Below are positions 1 to 7,278 of a stretch of DNA of 7,754 bases, one piece after another. The notes beneath the pieces were generated by a model that saw nothing but the letters and a program-made list of their open reading frames with translations, did not search any database and was not told the origin of the DNA. Position numbers and translations under genes: made by a program. Source of the DNA: Bordetella parapertussis (GTDB taxonomy: Bacteria; Pseudomonadota; Gammaproteobacteria; Burkholderiales; SG8-39); the NCBI GenBank assembly GCA_945869935.1, contig CAMBSA010000069.1, positions 1 through 7,754 of the forward strand. Direction: 5' to 3'. Position 1 is the first letter of the stretch, and every line of letters starts with the position of its first letter.

Positions 1-1
1 C

Positions 2-190
2 AGTAGGATCCGGATCGAGCTCGCCAACGGGGACTCATCGGTCACGGAATTCGTGTTCGCGCACGAGTACCCGCCGGCAAAGATCGGCGTCGATACGCTC
101 TACCACGACAGGAAACGACCGTCGCGCGTGCTGTTGCCAATAAGGGCTGCGTCAACCCCGGCGCCTTCAGCCCGGGCCACGTCAGAGTAG
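2..190 (+). CDS. C-terminal end of an unrecognised protein (5' truncated)
   Basis: A frame open from the left edge runs 62 codons to a TAG at 188-190. I do not recognise the family. The first ~45 residues look like a folded domain (IELANGDSSVTEFVFAHEYP, then a segment with VDTLYHD and a basic KRPSRVLL) and their codons are mostly G/C-ending, as in the real genes nearby. The last ~18 residues are rich in Ala, Ser, Pro and Thr, like a disordered tail. No membrane segment or catalytic motif is visible in the fragment. The gene would converge on the efflux operon, whose last stop codon lies 33 bases further on. The competing minus-strand frame over the same bases is Arg/Ala-rich and looks like a shadow. 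The reading is uncertain because so little of the gene is present. Confidence 0.45.
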   Translation, partial: SRIRIELANGDSSVTEFVFAHEYPPAKIGVDTLYHDRKRPSRVLLPIRAASTPAPSARATSE

Positions 191-213
191 CAGCAAGCAC
201 GCAGCCCGCTGCT
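189..213. terminator. Weak hairpin between convergent genes
   Basis: AGCAGC at 189-194 pairs with GCTGCT at 208-213, giving a 6-bp stem with a 13-base loop between the stop of the left partial gene and the stop of the outer-membrane channel gene. No T-run follows on either strand, so it is not a canonical intrinsic terminator. It is listed because it is the only structure I see in the short convergent gap. Confidence 0.2.
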
Positions 214-222
214 CGCACCCGT

Positions 223-1674
223 CTACTTCGCGGCAGCGGCTCCGATCGCGGGCAAGCCCTCGCGCACCGTGTCCTCGGACCAGCCGCCACCGAGCGCCTT
301 CATCAGATCCACTGTTGCCGACAGCCGGCTCTGGCGGTTGCGCAGCAGCGCGAGCTCGGCATCGTTCGCGGTGCGTTGAGCATCCAGCACTTCGAGATAC
401 GCCGAATAGCCCGCCTCGTAACGCAGGCGTGCGAGGCGCAGCGTGCTGCGTGCCACGGCGGCACGCGCGTCGAGGTCCTCCTCGTTTGCGGTGGTCTGCT
501 GCAAATTGGAGAGTGCATCCGCGACTTCGCGGTAGGCCGACTCGGCCGCCTTCTGGTAGTTGCCGAGCGATTGCCGCTGCCGCGCCTGCGCCGCATCCGA
601 TCTCGCCTGCAGGCGCCCGGCGTCGAAGATCGGCAGGGCGAGCCCGAACCCGAGCGACCAGATGCCCGCGCCGCTGCTGGTGAGCGTGGACAGCGCGCGA
701 CTCTCCGCACCGAGATTTCCGGTGAGCGAAATGGTGGGCATCATCGCCGCCTTCGCGATTCCGATCTGCGCGTTGGCGGCGACGAGCTGTTGCTCGGCCT
801 GGCGCACGTCCGGCCGGCGCTCGAGCAGCGTCGAAGGCAGGCCGGCGGGCGGCATCGGCGGCACCGGCAGGGCGGCGAGCGTGCCCGGCGCGACGGCGAG
901 ATCGGGACGCCCGGTGAGCACGCCGAGCTGGTGCTCGACCAGCAGACGCTGGCGCCGCAGCTCGGTGAGCTGGGACGAGGCATCGCGGAACGCGAGTTCC
1001 GTCTGGTTCACGTCGAGGTCCGAAGCAAGGCCGCCGCGCGCCCGCGCACGGACCAACTCGCGCGACTCGGCGCGGCTCTTCAGCGTCTGCCCGGTGACTG
1101 TGATCTGCGCATCGAGCGAACGCAGCGAGAAGTACGATTGTGCGGTGACCCCGGCGAGGGATAGCGCAACCACCTCGCGCGCATATCGCGAGGCCAACGC
1201 GAGTCCCCGCGCGGACTCCGCATTGCGCCGCAGGCGCCCCCAGAAATCCACCTCGAACGAGGTCGATGCGGTGACGCGCAGGTTGTTGCGAATGATCGGC
1301 GAGGTCGAGGGCACCGGGACGGCCGTGCGCGTGCTGACGCCGGTTCGCGATCCGGTGGTGCCGAAGTCCACCGGCGGGAGGAACGCGGCGCCCGCTTCGC
1401 GCAGGTTGGCGTCGGTCTCCTCGATGCGCGCGGTCGCGATGCGAATGTCGGCGTTGCGCGCGAGTGCCGCGGCGACGAACTCGTCAAGCACCGCATCGTT
1501 GTACAGCTTCCACCATTGCGCCTGAATCGAAACCGCCGGGCCCGATGCTTCCGCGCCGGGAAACGCCCCGGGCAGCGCGGATTGCGGACGTTGGTAATCC
1601 GGGCCGAGCACGGTGCAGCCCGCAGTAAGCGCCACGAACGCCGCCATCGGCAATGACAGCCGACGCGCGATCAT
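223..1674 (-). CDS. RND efflux outer-membrane channel lipoprotein (NodT/OprM family)
   Basis: The 483-residue protein is the outer-membrane exit duct of the tripartite pump; members trimerise into a beta-barrel plus a periplasmic alpha-barrel. Residues 1-20 are a lipoprotein signal (two Arg, a hydrophobic core, lipobox LTAGC with Cys20), followed by the family-typical TVLGPDYQRP. Other hallmarks are EVDFWGRLRR (141-150), the LLERRPDVRQAE to IGIAKAAMMPTISLTG stretch (283-319), LPIFDAGR (348-354) and the end DLMKALGGGW (456-465). Two similar halves rich in long Ala/Arg/Gln helices match the duplicated OEP fold, and the length is normal. The frame stays open a further 200 codons upstream inside the pump gene, but the start at 1674 is chosen because the signal peptide begins there and its ATG overlaps the pump stop as ATGA, implying translational coupling. 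A GGGGGG lies 5 bases before the ATG. The exact orthologue (OprM, CusC or other) cannot be named. Confidence 0.95.
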   Translation of the reverse strand: MIARRLSLPMAAFVALTAGCTVLGPDYQRPQSALPGAFPGAEASGPAVSIQAQWWKLYNDAVLDEFVAAALARNADIRIATARIEETDANLREAGAAFLPPVDFGTTGSRTGVSTRTAVPVPSTSPIIRNNLRVTASTSFEVDFWGRLRRNAESARGLALASRYAREVVALSLAGVTAQSYFSLRSLDAQITVTGQTLKSRAESRELVRARARGGLASDLDVNQTELAFRDASSQLTELRRQRLLVEHQLGVLTGRPDLAVAPGTLAALPVPPMPPAGLPSTLLERRPDVRQAEQQLVAANAQIGIAKAAMMPTISLTGNLGAESRALSTLTSSGAGIWSLGFGLALPIFDAGRLQARSDAAQARQRQSLGNYQKAAESAYREVADALSNLQQTTANEEDLDARAAVARSTLRLARLRYEAGYSAYLEVLDAQRTANDAELALLRNRQSRLSATVDLMKALGGGWSEDTVREGLPAIGAAAAK

Positions 1675-4600
1675 TTCAGCCCCCCGGATTCCTCGCCGCC
1701 GGGCTCCTCCCCAGTATCCGGCGGCGATTCGGTGGGATTGATCTTCTTTGCGCGGTGCCGCGAAAGCAGTTCGAAGAACATCGGAATGAACAGCGTCGCG
1801 ACGAAGGTCGCGACGATCATGCCGCCAAGCACACCGGTGCCCATCGATCGGCGCGCACCCGCGCCCGCGCCCGAGGCCATCGCCAGCGGCAGCACACCGA
1901 ACATGAAGGCAAGCGAGGTCATCACGATCGGCCGGAAGCGCTGGCGCGCCGCCTCTATCGCCGCTTCCGCCGCGCCCATGCCCTGCTCCATGTTCTGCGC
2001 GGCGAATTCCACGATCAGGATCGCGTTCTTTGCCGCAAGCCCGATCAGCGTCACCAGGCCGATCTGGAAGTAGATGTCGTTGCTCATGCCGCGGAACAGC
2101 ACCGCGAGCAGCGCACCGAGCATCGCGAAGGGCACCGCGAGCAGCACCGCCACCGGCAGGGTCCAGCGTTCGTACTGGGCGGCGAGGATCAGGAACACCA
2201 TCACCAGCGCAAGCCCGAAGGCGAGCATCGACGATGATCCGGTCCGCTTCTGCTGGAACGCCGCGCCCGTCCACGCCACGAAGTAGCCCGGCGGCAGGGT
2301 TTCCTTCGCCACCCGCTCCACCGCATTGATCGCCTCGCCCGAGCTCAGGCCGGGTGCCGCGCCGCCGATCACCTTCGCCGAGAGAAAGCCGTTGAAGCGG
2401 TCGAGCTGGTCGGGGCCGACAATCGACCTGGTGCGGATCACGCTCTTCAACGGGATCATCTCGCCGGTCGCCGCCGCGCGCACATAGATGCCGCCAAGAT
2501 CCTCGGGCTTCGCGCGGAACGGCGCATCGGCCTGAAGCTGCACGCGATAGGTGCGGCCGAACTTGTTGAAGTCGTTCACGTACAGCGCCCCCATCGTCGC
2601 CTGCAGCGCATCGAATATGTCGCTCACCGGAATGCCCTGCGCGATCGCCTTCTCGCGGTCCACTTCCACAAAGAGCTGCGGCACCGTCGGACGATAGAAG
2701 CTGTTGACGCCGGCAAGCTCGGGCTGCCTGCGCAGTTCCGCCACAAAACGCTGGTTCACTTCGGCGAGCTTCTTCGGGTCGCCGTCGGCGCGGTTCTGCA
2801 CGAAGGCCTCGAAGCCGCCCGAGGAACCGAGGCCGCGGATCGCGGGAGGCGCGAAGCTGATGACCAGTCCCTCGCGGATCGCCGCCCCCTTGGCAAACAG
2901 GTACTTCACCACGTCATCCGCGGTTTCCTTGCGCTCCTCCCAGGGCTTGAGCGTGATGAAAATCGTCGCCGCGTTGGACTTGTTGCCCCCGCCGATCAGG
3001 TCGAAGCCGTTGATGAGCAGAACGTTCTGTACCGCGGGATGCTCCGAGAGGATCTTCTGCACCCGCGATCCGACCGCCCCGGTGCGCGGCAGGCTCGCGC
3101 CGTCGGGCAGGGTGATTGCGCCGAACACATAGCCCTGGTCCTCGATCGGAACGAAACTCGTGGGAATCTTCTGCAGCAGCCACACCGCGCCGCCCACCAC
3201 GCCGGCGAACGCGAGCAGGCCGAGCAGCGCAAAGCGGATCACGCCGCGCACGCCCCCGGTGTAGCTCGCGGTGAGCCAGGCGAAGGCGATGTTGAAGGGG
3301 CGGAACAGCACCGGCTCCTTGTGTTGGGGTTTCAGCAGCAGCGCGCAAAGTGCGGGAGTGAGCGTGAGCGCGACCACGCCCGAGATCGTGACCGAGGTCG
3401 CGATCGTGACCGCGAACTGCTTGTAGAGCTGGCCCGCCAGGCCGCCAAGGAAGGCCACCGGCACGAACACCGCGCAGAGCACAAGAACGATCGCCACGAT
3501 CGCGCCCGACACCTCCTGCATCGACTCGACCGCCGCCTCGCGCGGGCTGAGCTTCTTCTCCGCCATCAGGCGCTCGACGTTCTCCAGCACCACGATCGCG
3601 TCGTCCACCACGATGCCGGTGGCAAGCACGATCGCAAACAGCGTGAGCGTGTTGATCGTGAAGCCGAAGATATACAAACCCGCAAAGGCGCCGATCAGCG
3701 CCACCGGCACCGCGATGAACGGGATCAGCGTGGCACGCCAGCTCTGCAGGAACACGAACACCACCAGCAGCACCAGCACCGCGGCTTCGAGCAGGGTTTT
3801 GATCACCTCGCGGATCGACGCCTGCACGAATTTCGTGGTGTCGAACGGGATGACATAGCCCACGCCGGCGGGAAAGGACAGCGCGACATCGTCCATCGCG
3901 CGGCGCACCGCTTCGGCCACCGCGAGCGCATTCGCCCCCGACTGCAGGTACACGCCCGCGCCGATGGTCGGCTCGCCGTTGAGCGTGCTGAACTGGTCGT
4001 AGTTGAGCGCGCCGAGTTCCAGCCGCGCCACATCCTTCAGCCTGAGCACGCCCGCGGTGCCGGAAGAACGCACGATGATGTTGCCGAACTCCTCCGGCTC
4101 GACCATCCGGCCGGCGGCGGTCACGGTGTAGATGATGGCCTGGTCCGCCGATGCCGGCTGCTGGCCGATCTTGCCCGCGGCGAACTGCGCGTTCTGAGAT
4201 CGGATCGCCGTCGCGATGTCGCCGGTGGTAACCCCAAGCTGCGCCATCCGGTCGGGCCTGAGCCACACCCGCATCGAGTAATCGCGCGCACCGAAGATCG
4301 AGGCGTCGGCCACGCCAGGCACGCGCTTGATCGCATCGAGGATGTTGACCGTGGCGTAGTTGGACAGGTACAGCGTGTCGTAGCGCGGATCAGACGACCT
4401 AAGCGACACCACCATCAGGATGTCGCTCGAGCGCTTTTGCACCACCACGCCGGTGCGCCGCACTTCGTCGGGCAGGCGCGGCTCGGCAATCTTCACCCGG
4501 TTGTTCACCGTCACGGTGGCGAAGTCGATGTTGGTGCCGACCTCGAAGGTGCAGGTGACGGTGAGCGAGCCGTTGGAGGACGCGGTGGACTGGTAGTAGA

Positions 4601-4826
4601 TCAGCCCTTCCACGCCGGAGAGCTGCTCCTCGATCGGTGCGGCCACGGTGCGCGCAAGCGTCTCGGCGCTCGCGCCGGGATAGGTGGCGGTGATCGTGAC
4701 CGTGGGCGGCGCGATCTCGGGGTATTGCGCGATCGGCAGCACCTGCGAGGCTACAAGGCCCGCGAGCGTGATGATGATCGCGATGACCGATGCGAATATC
4801 GGCCTGCGTATGAAAAAGCGCGACAT
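1671..4826 (-). CDS. RND multidrug efflux pump, HAE1 family (AcrB/MexB-like)
   Basis: This 1051-residue inner-membrane antiporter has the usual length for the family. It opens with MSRFFIRRPIFASVIAIIIT, the standard first helix, then periplasmic residues ~30-335, a helix bundle ~340-500, an amphipathic link, TM7 near 530-550, a second periplasmic part ~555-860 and TM8-TM12 from ~865 to 1022. The proton-relay residues are visible: Asp408-Asp409 in VVDDAIVVLENVER, Lys933 in GLAAKNAILIVEFA and Arg965 in RFRPIVMTSLAF, matching AcrB D407/D408, K940 and R971. The acidic pair with HAE1-type sequence points to drugs or other amphiphiles rather than heavy metals. A glycine-rich loop GFDLIGGGNKSN (607-618) lies where AcrB has its switch loop. 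The C-terminal tail after ~1028 is Pro/Glu/Gly-rich and likely disordered in the cytoplasm. The start lies 9 bases after the adaptor stop, with a purine stretch (GAAGAAG) overlapping that stop. The substrate cannot be predicted. Confidence 0.98.
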   Translation of the reverse strand: MSRFFIRRPIFASVIAIIITLAGLVASQVLPIAQYPEIAPPTVTITATYPGASAETLARTVAAPIEEQLSGVEGLIYYQSTASSNGSLTVTCTFEVGTNIDFATVTVNNRVKIAEPRLPDEVRRTGVVVQKRSSDILMVVSLRSSDPRYDTLYLSNYATVNILDAIKRVPGVADASIFGARDYSMRVWLRPDRMAQLGVTTGDIATAIRSQNAQFAAGKIGQQPASADQAIIYTVTAAGRMVEPEEFGNIIVRSSGTAGVLRLKDVARLELGALNYDQFSTLNGEPTIGAGVYLQSGANALAVAEAVRRAMDDVALSFPAGVGYVIPFDTTKFVQASIREVIKTLLEAAVLVLLVVFVFLQSWRATLIPFIAVPVALIGAFAGLYIFGFTINTLTLFAIVLATGIVVDDAIVVLENVERLMAEKKLSPREAAVESMQEVSGAIVAIVLVLCAVFVPVAFLGGLAGQLYKQFAVTIATSVTISGVVALTLTPALCALLLKPQHKEPVLFRPFNIAFAWLTASYTGGVRGVIRFALLGLLAFAGVVGGAVWLLQKIPTSFVPIEDQGYVFGAITLPDGASLPRTGAVGSRVQKILSEHPAVQNVLLINGFDLIGGGNKSNAATIFITLKPWEERKETADDVVKYLFAKGAAIREGLVISFAPPAIRGLGSSGGFEAFVQNRADGDPKKLAEVNQRFVAELRRQPELAGVNSFYRPTVPQLFVEVDREKAIAQGIPVSDIFDALQATMGALYVNDFNKFGRTYRVQLQADAPFRAKPEDLGGIYVRAAATGEMIPLKSVIRTRSIVGPDQLDRFNGFLSAKVIGGAAPGLSSGEAINAVERVAKETLPPGYFVAWTGAAFQQKRTGSSSMLAFGLALVMVFLILAAQYERWTLPVAVLLAVPFAMLGALLAVLFRGMSNDIYFQIGLVTLIGLAAKNAILIVEFAAQNMEQGMGAAEAAIEAARQRFRPIVMTSLAFMFGVLPLAMASGAGAGARRSMGTGVLGGMIVATFVATLFIPMFFELLSRHRAKKINPTESPPDTGEEPGGEESGGLK

Positions 4827-4835
4827 GGTCCGCGC

Positions 4836-6122
4836 CTACTTCTTCGCGGCGTCGGTGGACGGACTCGACTTCGCTTCGGCACCTCCGCCCTTGGCCGCGC
4901 CCTCTTGCGGCGCCTCCGCCGGCTTGATCACCGTGCCGGGCTGCACTCGCAGCAGATTGTCCGCGACGATACGATCGCCGGCGGACAAGCCTTCGAGAAT
5001 CGTCCAGTCGGAGCCCACCCATTCGCCCACGCGGACCGGACGGATCGCCGCCTTGCCCTCGGCATCGAGCGTGAACAGGAAGTGGCCGCGCTCGTTCTGC
5101 AGCACCGCGGTCTGCGGCACGAGGAACACGCGGTCGCGGTAACCCGCGATCACCCGGACACGAACGAAATCACCCGGCAGCAGACGCTGCGTCGGGTTGG
5201 CGAACTCGGCGCGCAATTCCTGCGTGCCAAGACGGACATCCACCTGCGAGGCGGCAAAATTGAGTTTGCCCTTCACCGGATAGGGAGATCCGTCGGCGAG
5301 CCGGAGTTCGACTTCGGTGGCACCGCCGCGGCCAAGCCGCGCACCCGGCACCTTCGCCAGATCGGTGGCCGACAGGCTGAAGCGCACCCAGATCGGCTGG
5401 ATCTGGTAGATGCTGGTGAGCAGGCTGTCGGTGCCCGCGGTGATCAGGCTGCCTTCGGAGCGCACCGCGCGTCCGCTCACGCCGGTGACCGGCGCGGCGA
5501 CACTGGTGTAGGACAGATTCAGTTCCGCCTGCTTCACGTTGGCTTCGGCCACCTGCAGCGTGGCGTTGGATAACTTCAGCCCGGAACCCGCATCGTCGAA
5601 CTCCTTCTGGCTGATCGCGCGCTGCGCGGCAAGATCCTTCAGGCGGCCCGCCTCGCGCGTTGCCTGCTCGTTGCGCGCGCGCTCCTGCGCGAGCTGCGCC
5701 TTCGCCTGCGCGAGCGCGATCTCGAACGGCTCGCGGTCGATCTGGAACAGCACCGATCCCTCGCGCACCAGGTCGCCTTCGTTGTAGCTGCGCTTTTGCA
5801 GGATGCCGGTGGCACGCGAGCGCACCTCCACCTGCTTCGATCCTTCGGTCTGTCCGACCGCTTCGAGAACGATCGGCACGCGTTGCGGCGACACCTGCAT
5901 GATTTTCGCGGTCACCGGTCCGCCGGGTCCCTTGCCCGGGCCGCCCGGTCCCTTGGACTGGGCGGGCGCACCGCTTTTGGCCGCCGCCCCTTTGTCACCC
6001 CCACCCTTGTCGCCGCCGCCCTTGTCGCTGCTGTCCCGACCGCACGCGGCGAGCGCCGCAGCAATGATCATCATCGCAAGCAGTCGGCAAACCCCTGCCG
6101 TGCGCGCGGGGGATACAAACAC
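4836..6122 (-). CDS. RND efflux periplasmic adaptor lipoprotein (membrane fusion protein, AcrA/MexA-like)
   Basis: The adaptor links pump and outer-membrane channel. Numbered from GTG 6122 (428 aa), residues 1-27 are a lipoprotein signal with a hydrophobic LLAMMIIAAALAA and lipobox LAAC (Cys27). Residues 32-75 are a Gly/Lys/Pro low-complexity linker. The lipoyl half-motif is at ~98-137 (VEVRSRATGILQKRSYNEGD), the alpha-helical hairpin at ~137-205, the second lipoyl half at ~203-230 (VAAPVTGVSGRAVRSEGSLI), the beta-barrel at ~231-325 and the membrane-proximal domain at ~330-400, followed by an Ala/Lys/Gly tail. Arg160, Leu164 and Ser171 match the spacing of the RLS motif known to contact TolC-type channels. 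An ATG at 6191 gives a 23-residue longer form, but it puts ~39 residues before the hydrophobic core and adds A/T-ending codons. The ATGs at 6071-6076 leave too short a signal. None of these starts has a good Shine-Dalgarno, so the start is uncertain. This is the first gene of the operon. Confidence 0.94.
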   Translation of the reverse strand: MFVSPARTAGVCRLLAMMIIAAALAACGRDSSDKGGGDKGGGDKGAAAKSGAPAQSKGPGGPGKGPGGPVTAKIMQVSPQRVPIVLEAVGQTEGSKQVEVRSRATGILQKRSYNEGDLVREGSVLFQIDREPFEIALAQAKAQLAQERARNEQATREAGRLKDLAAQRAISQKEFDDAGSGLKLSNATLQVAEANVKQAELNLSYTSVAAPVTGVSGRAVRSEGSLITAGTDSLLTSIYQIQPIWVRFSLSATDLAKVPGARLGRGGATEVELRLADGSPYPVKGKLNFAASQVDVRLGTQELRAEFANPTQRLLPGDFVRVRVIAGYRDRVFLVPQTAVLQNERGHFLFTLDAEGKAAIRPVRVGEWVGSDWTILEGLSAGDRIVADNLLRVQPGTVIKPAEAPQEGAAKGGGAEAKSSPSTDAAKK

Positions 6123-6124
6123 GC

Positions 6125-6142
6125 CCCGCGCGCTGGCGCGGG
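6125..6142. other. GC-rich perfect hairpin at the adaptor start region
   Basis: CCCGCGC (6125-6131) and GCGCGGG (6136-6142) form a perfect 7-bp stem around a 4-base loop. In the leftward mRNA the hairpin would lie 2 bases before the preferred GTG at 6122, or inside the coding sequence if translation starts at 6191. No T-run follows on either strand, so it does not look like a terminator. It could slow initiation at 6122, but GC-rich DNA makes such stems fairly often. Confidence 0.35.
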
Positions 6143-6220
6143 TTAGCGGGCTTTGTTTCGTGCAAAAGGAAATCGAGGCAGTCGAGGCCATGGGGGGGAG
6201 TCCGCAGGGGAATCAGGGAA

Positions 6221-6227
6221 AAGGAGG
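6221..6227 (+). promoter_or_regulatory. Strong Shine-Dalgarno (AAGGAGG) in the divergent spacer
   Basis: AAGGAGG is the best ribosome-binding site in the window. It is 1 base from an ATG at 6229 and 5 bases from an ATG at 6233. The 6233 ATG is in frame with the aldo/keto reductase and would add 35 residues before its twin-arginine signal. The 6229 ATG opens a 13-codon frame (MNVTKAVYIPPRQ). No comparable site precedes the reductase ATG at 6338, so this site decides between an extended reductase and a leader-peptide arrangement. Confidence 0.45.
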
Positions 6228-6228
6228 A

Positions 6229-6341
6229 ATGAATGTTACGAAAGCAGTATACATACCACCCCGGCAATGAAATATTTCCCGTGGGTAAAGTCAGGGGAGC
6301 GACAGCGCTCGCCGCCTCTTTCTGCGATGATGCCCGCATGA
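6229..6341 (+). other. Two ATGA-chained mini-ORFs leading into the reductase start
   Basis: The first frame is 6229-6270, 13 residues. Its TGA overlaps the ATG at 6267 of a second frame, 6267-6341, 24 residues, beginning MKYFPWVKSG. The TGA of that frame overlaps the reductase ATG at 6338, again as ATGA. The sequence shows two consecutive ATGA couplings downstream of a strong Shine-Dalgarno. Neither peptide resembles a known leader or attenuator and neither has a run of one amino acid. Translation is unproven and the chain may be coincidental. Confidence 0.2.
6246..6278. promoter_or_regulatory. AT-rich patch with possible leftward -10 box and a 10-bp palindrome
   Basis: This is the most AT-rich stretch in the divergent spacer. 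On the minus strand 6251-6246 reads TATACT, five of six matches to a sigma-70 -10 box, but no good -35 lies 15-18 bases upstream of it. Bases 6269-6278, GAAATATTTC, are a perfect palindrome at about the -35 position and could bind a regulator. Transcription from here would start near 6239 and read into the efflux operon. No rightward promoter with acceptable spacing was found. This is a weak inference. Confidence 0.25.
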
Positions 6342-7270
6342 GTACGCCCCTGCCGCGCCGGCGCTCGCTGCTGCGGGCGATCGCGATTTCACCCCTGCTC
6401 GCCGCCGCGCCTTTCGCCTCGAGTCCCGCCATGGCAGCCGACGCCCCGCTGCTGAAACGCACCCTCCCGAAGACCAAGGTATCGCTGACCGCGGTCGGCC
6501 TCGGCACCTGGCAATCCTTCGATGTCGCGGGTGAGCCCGCGCAGCGCGCCGAAGCGGTGCAGGCGCTCAGGCGCTTTGCCGAGCTCGGCGGCGAACTGGT
6601 GGACAGCTCGCCGATGTACGGCAGCTCGGAAGCGGTACTCGGCGAGGCGGCAGAGGAACTCAATCTCCACAAGAAACTCTTTCTTGCCACCAAGGTCTGG
6701 ACGCCCGGCCGCACCGAAGGCGTACGCCAGATGGAGACGTCGCTGCGGCGCATGCGGGTATCGCTCAAGGGACCGCTCGACCTGATGCAGGTGCACAACC
6801 TGGTGGATGTTGGCAACCATCTTGCGACGCTCGCCGCCTGGAAAAAGGAAGGCCGGGTGCGCTATGTCGGCATCACCCACTACACCGCGAGCGCGCACGC
6901 CGAACTCGAGCGCATGTTGCCGCGGGTGGATTTCCTGCAGGTGAACTACTCGCTTGCCGAACCGCAGGCAGGCACCCGCCTGCTGGCTGCGGCCGCCACC
7001 GCAGGCGTGGCAGTGATCATCAACCGGCCCTTCGCCGAAGGCGAGATGTTCGCCCGCGTCAAGGCCAAGCCGCTTCCCGACTTCGCGGGCGAGATCGGCT
7101 GCACGAGCTGGGCGCAGGTGTTCCTCAAATGGATACTTGCGAACCCGGCCGTCACCTGCGTGATACCCGGAACACGCAGCGCGACACACGTCGCCGACAA
7201 CCTGGGCGCGGCGCGCGGTGTGTTGCCGGATGCCGCGATGCGAAAGCGCATCGAAGCCGCGTTCGGCTGA
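6338..7270 (+). CDS. Aldo/keto reductase with twin-arginine (Tat) signal peptide
   Basis: From ATG 6338 the protein has 310 residues. Residues 1-33 look like a Tat signal: RRRSLLR at 7-13, a moderately hydrophobic core, and an Ala-Met-Ala cleavage site (AMA|AD, 31-33). The rest is an aldo/keto reductase TIM barrel with VGLGTW (53-58), Asp89 and Tyr94 in VDSSPMYG, Lys119 in ATKVW and His153 in LMQVHN, the family's Asp-Tyr-Lys-His tetrad. The C-terminal VIPGTRSATHVADNLGAA resembles the family's NADP(H)-binding segment. The expected reaction is NAD(P)H-dependent carbonyl reduction; the substrate is unknown. The frame is open back to ATG 6233, which has a strong Shine-Dalgarno, but those 35 extra residues have intergenic-like composition and would bury the Tat motif, so 6338 is preferred. 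The gene is divergent from the efflux operon and convergent with the cupin gene. Family assignment is firm; export and start are less so. Confidence 0.92.
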   Translation: MSTPLPRRRSLLRAIAISPLLAAAPFASSPAMAADAPLLKRTLPKTKVSLTAVGLGTWQSFDVAGEPAQRAEAVQALRRFAELGGELVDSSPMYGSSEAVLGEAAEELNLHKKLFLATKVWTPGRTEGVRQMETSLRRMRVSLKGPLDLMQVHNLVDVGNHLATLAAWKKEGRVRYVGITHYTASAHAELERMLPRVDFLQVNYSLAEPQAGTRLLAAAATAGVAVIINRPFAEGEMFARVKAKPLPDFAGEIGCTSWAQVFLKWILANPAVTCVIPGTRSATHVADNLGAARGVLPDAAMRKRIEAAFG

Positions 7271-7278
7271 ATGCTCCC

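Noticed and set aside
6..52. GGATCC, GAGCTC and GAATTC within the first 52 bases, resembling a cloning linker
   Set aside because: The sites are irregularly spaced and lie inside a protein-like frame with normal codon use, with no vector sequence visible. GAATTC also occurs naturally at 7301.
1675..2274. Open 200-codon extension upstream of the outer-membrane channel start
   Set aside because: It overlaps the pump gene in another frame, is Arg/Gly/Asp-rich and would bury the lipoprotein signal. The ATGA overlap at 1671-1674 is a normal operon junction.
3380..3410. Direct repeat GATCGTGACCG inside the pump gene
   Set aside because: It encodes the repeated VTI of a membrane helix (VTIATSVTI) that the family shows in this region, so it is a coding coincidence.
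3039..5573. An 844-codon open frame on the plus strand, antisense to the pump and adaptor
   Set aside because: Its product is dominated by His, Arg, Asp and Glu with no domain, the usual shadow of a GC-rich gene read on the opposite strand. It spans the junction of two well-supported genes.
6248..6253. Rightward -10 box TATACA for the reductase
   Set aside because: No -35-like hexamer lies 15-19 bases upstream; that position is occupied by the Shine-Dalgarno region.
5995..6816. Minus-strand 273-codon open frame across the divergent spacer and the reductase 5' half
   Set aside because: It is antisense to the reductase and in another frame from the adaptor, Ser/Arg-rich, with no domain. The reductase tetrad shows that the plus strand is coding.
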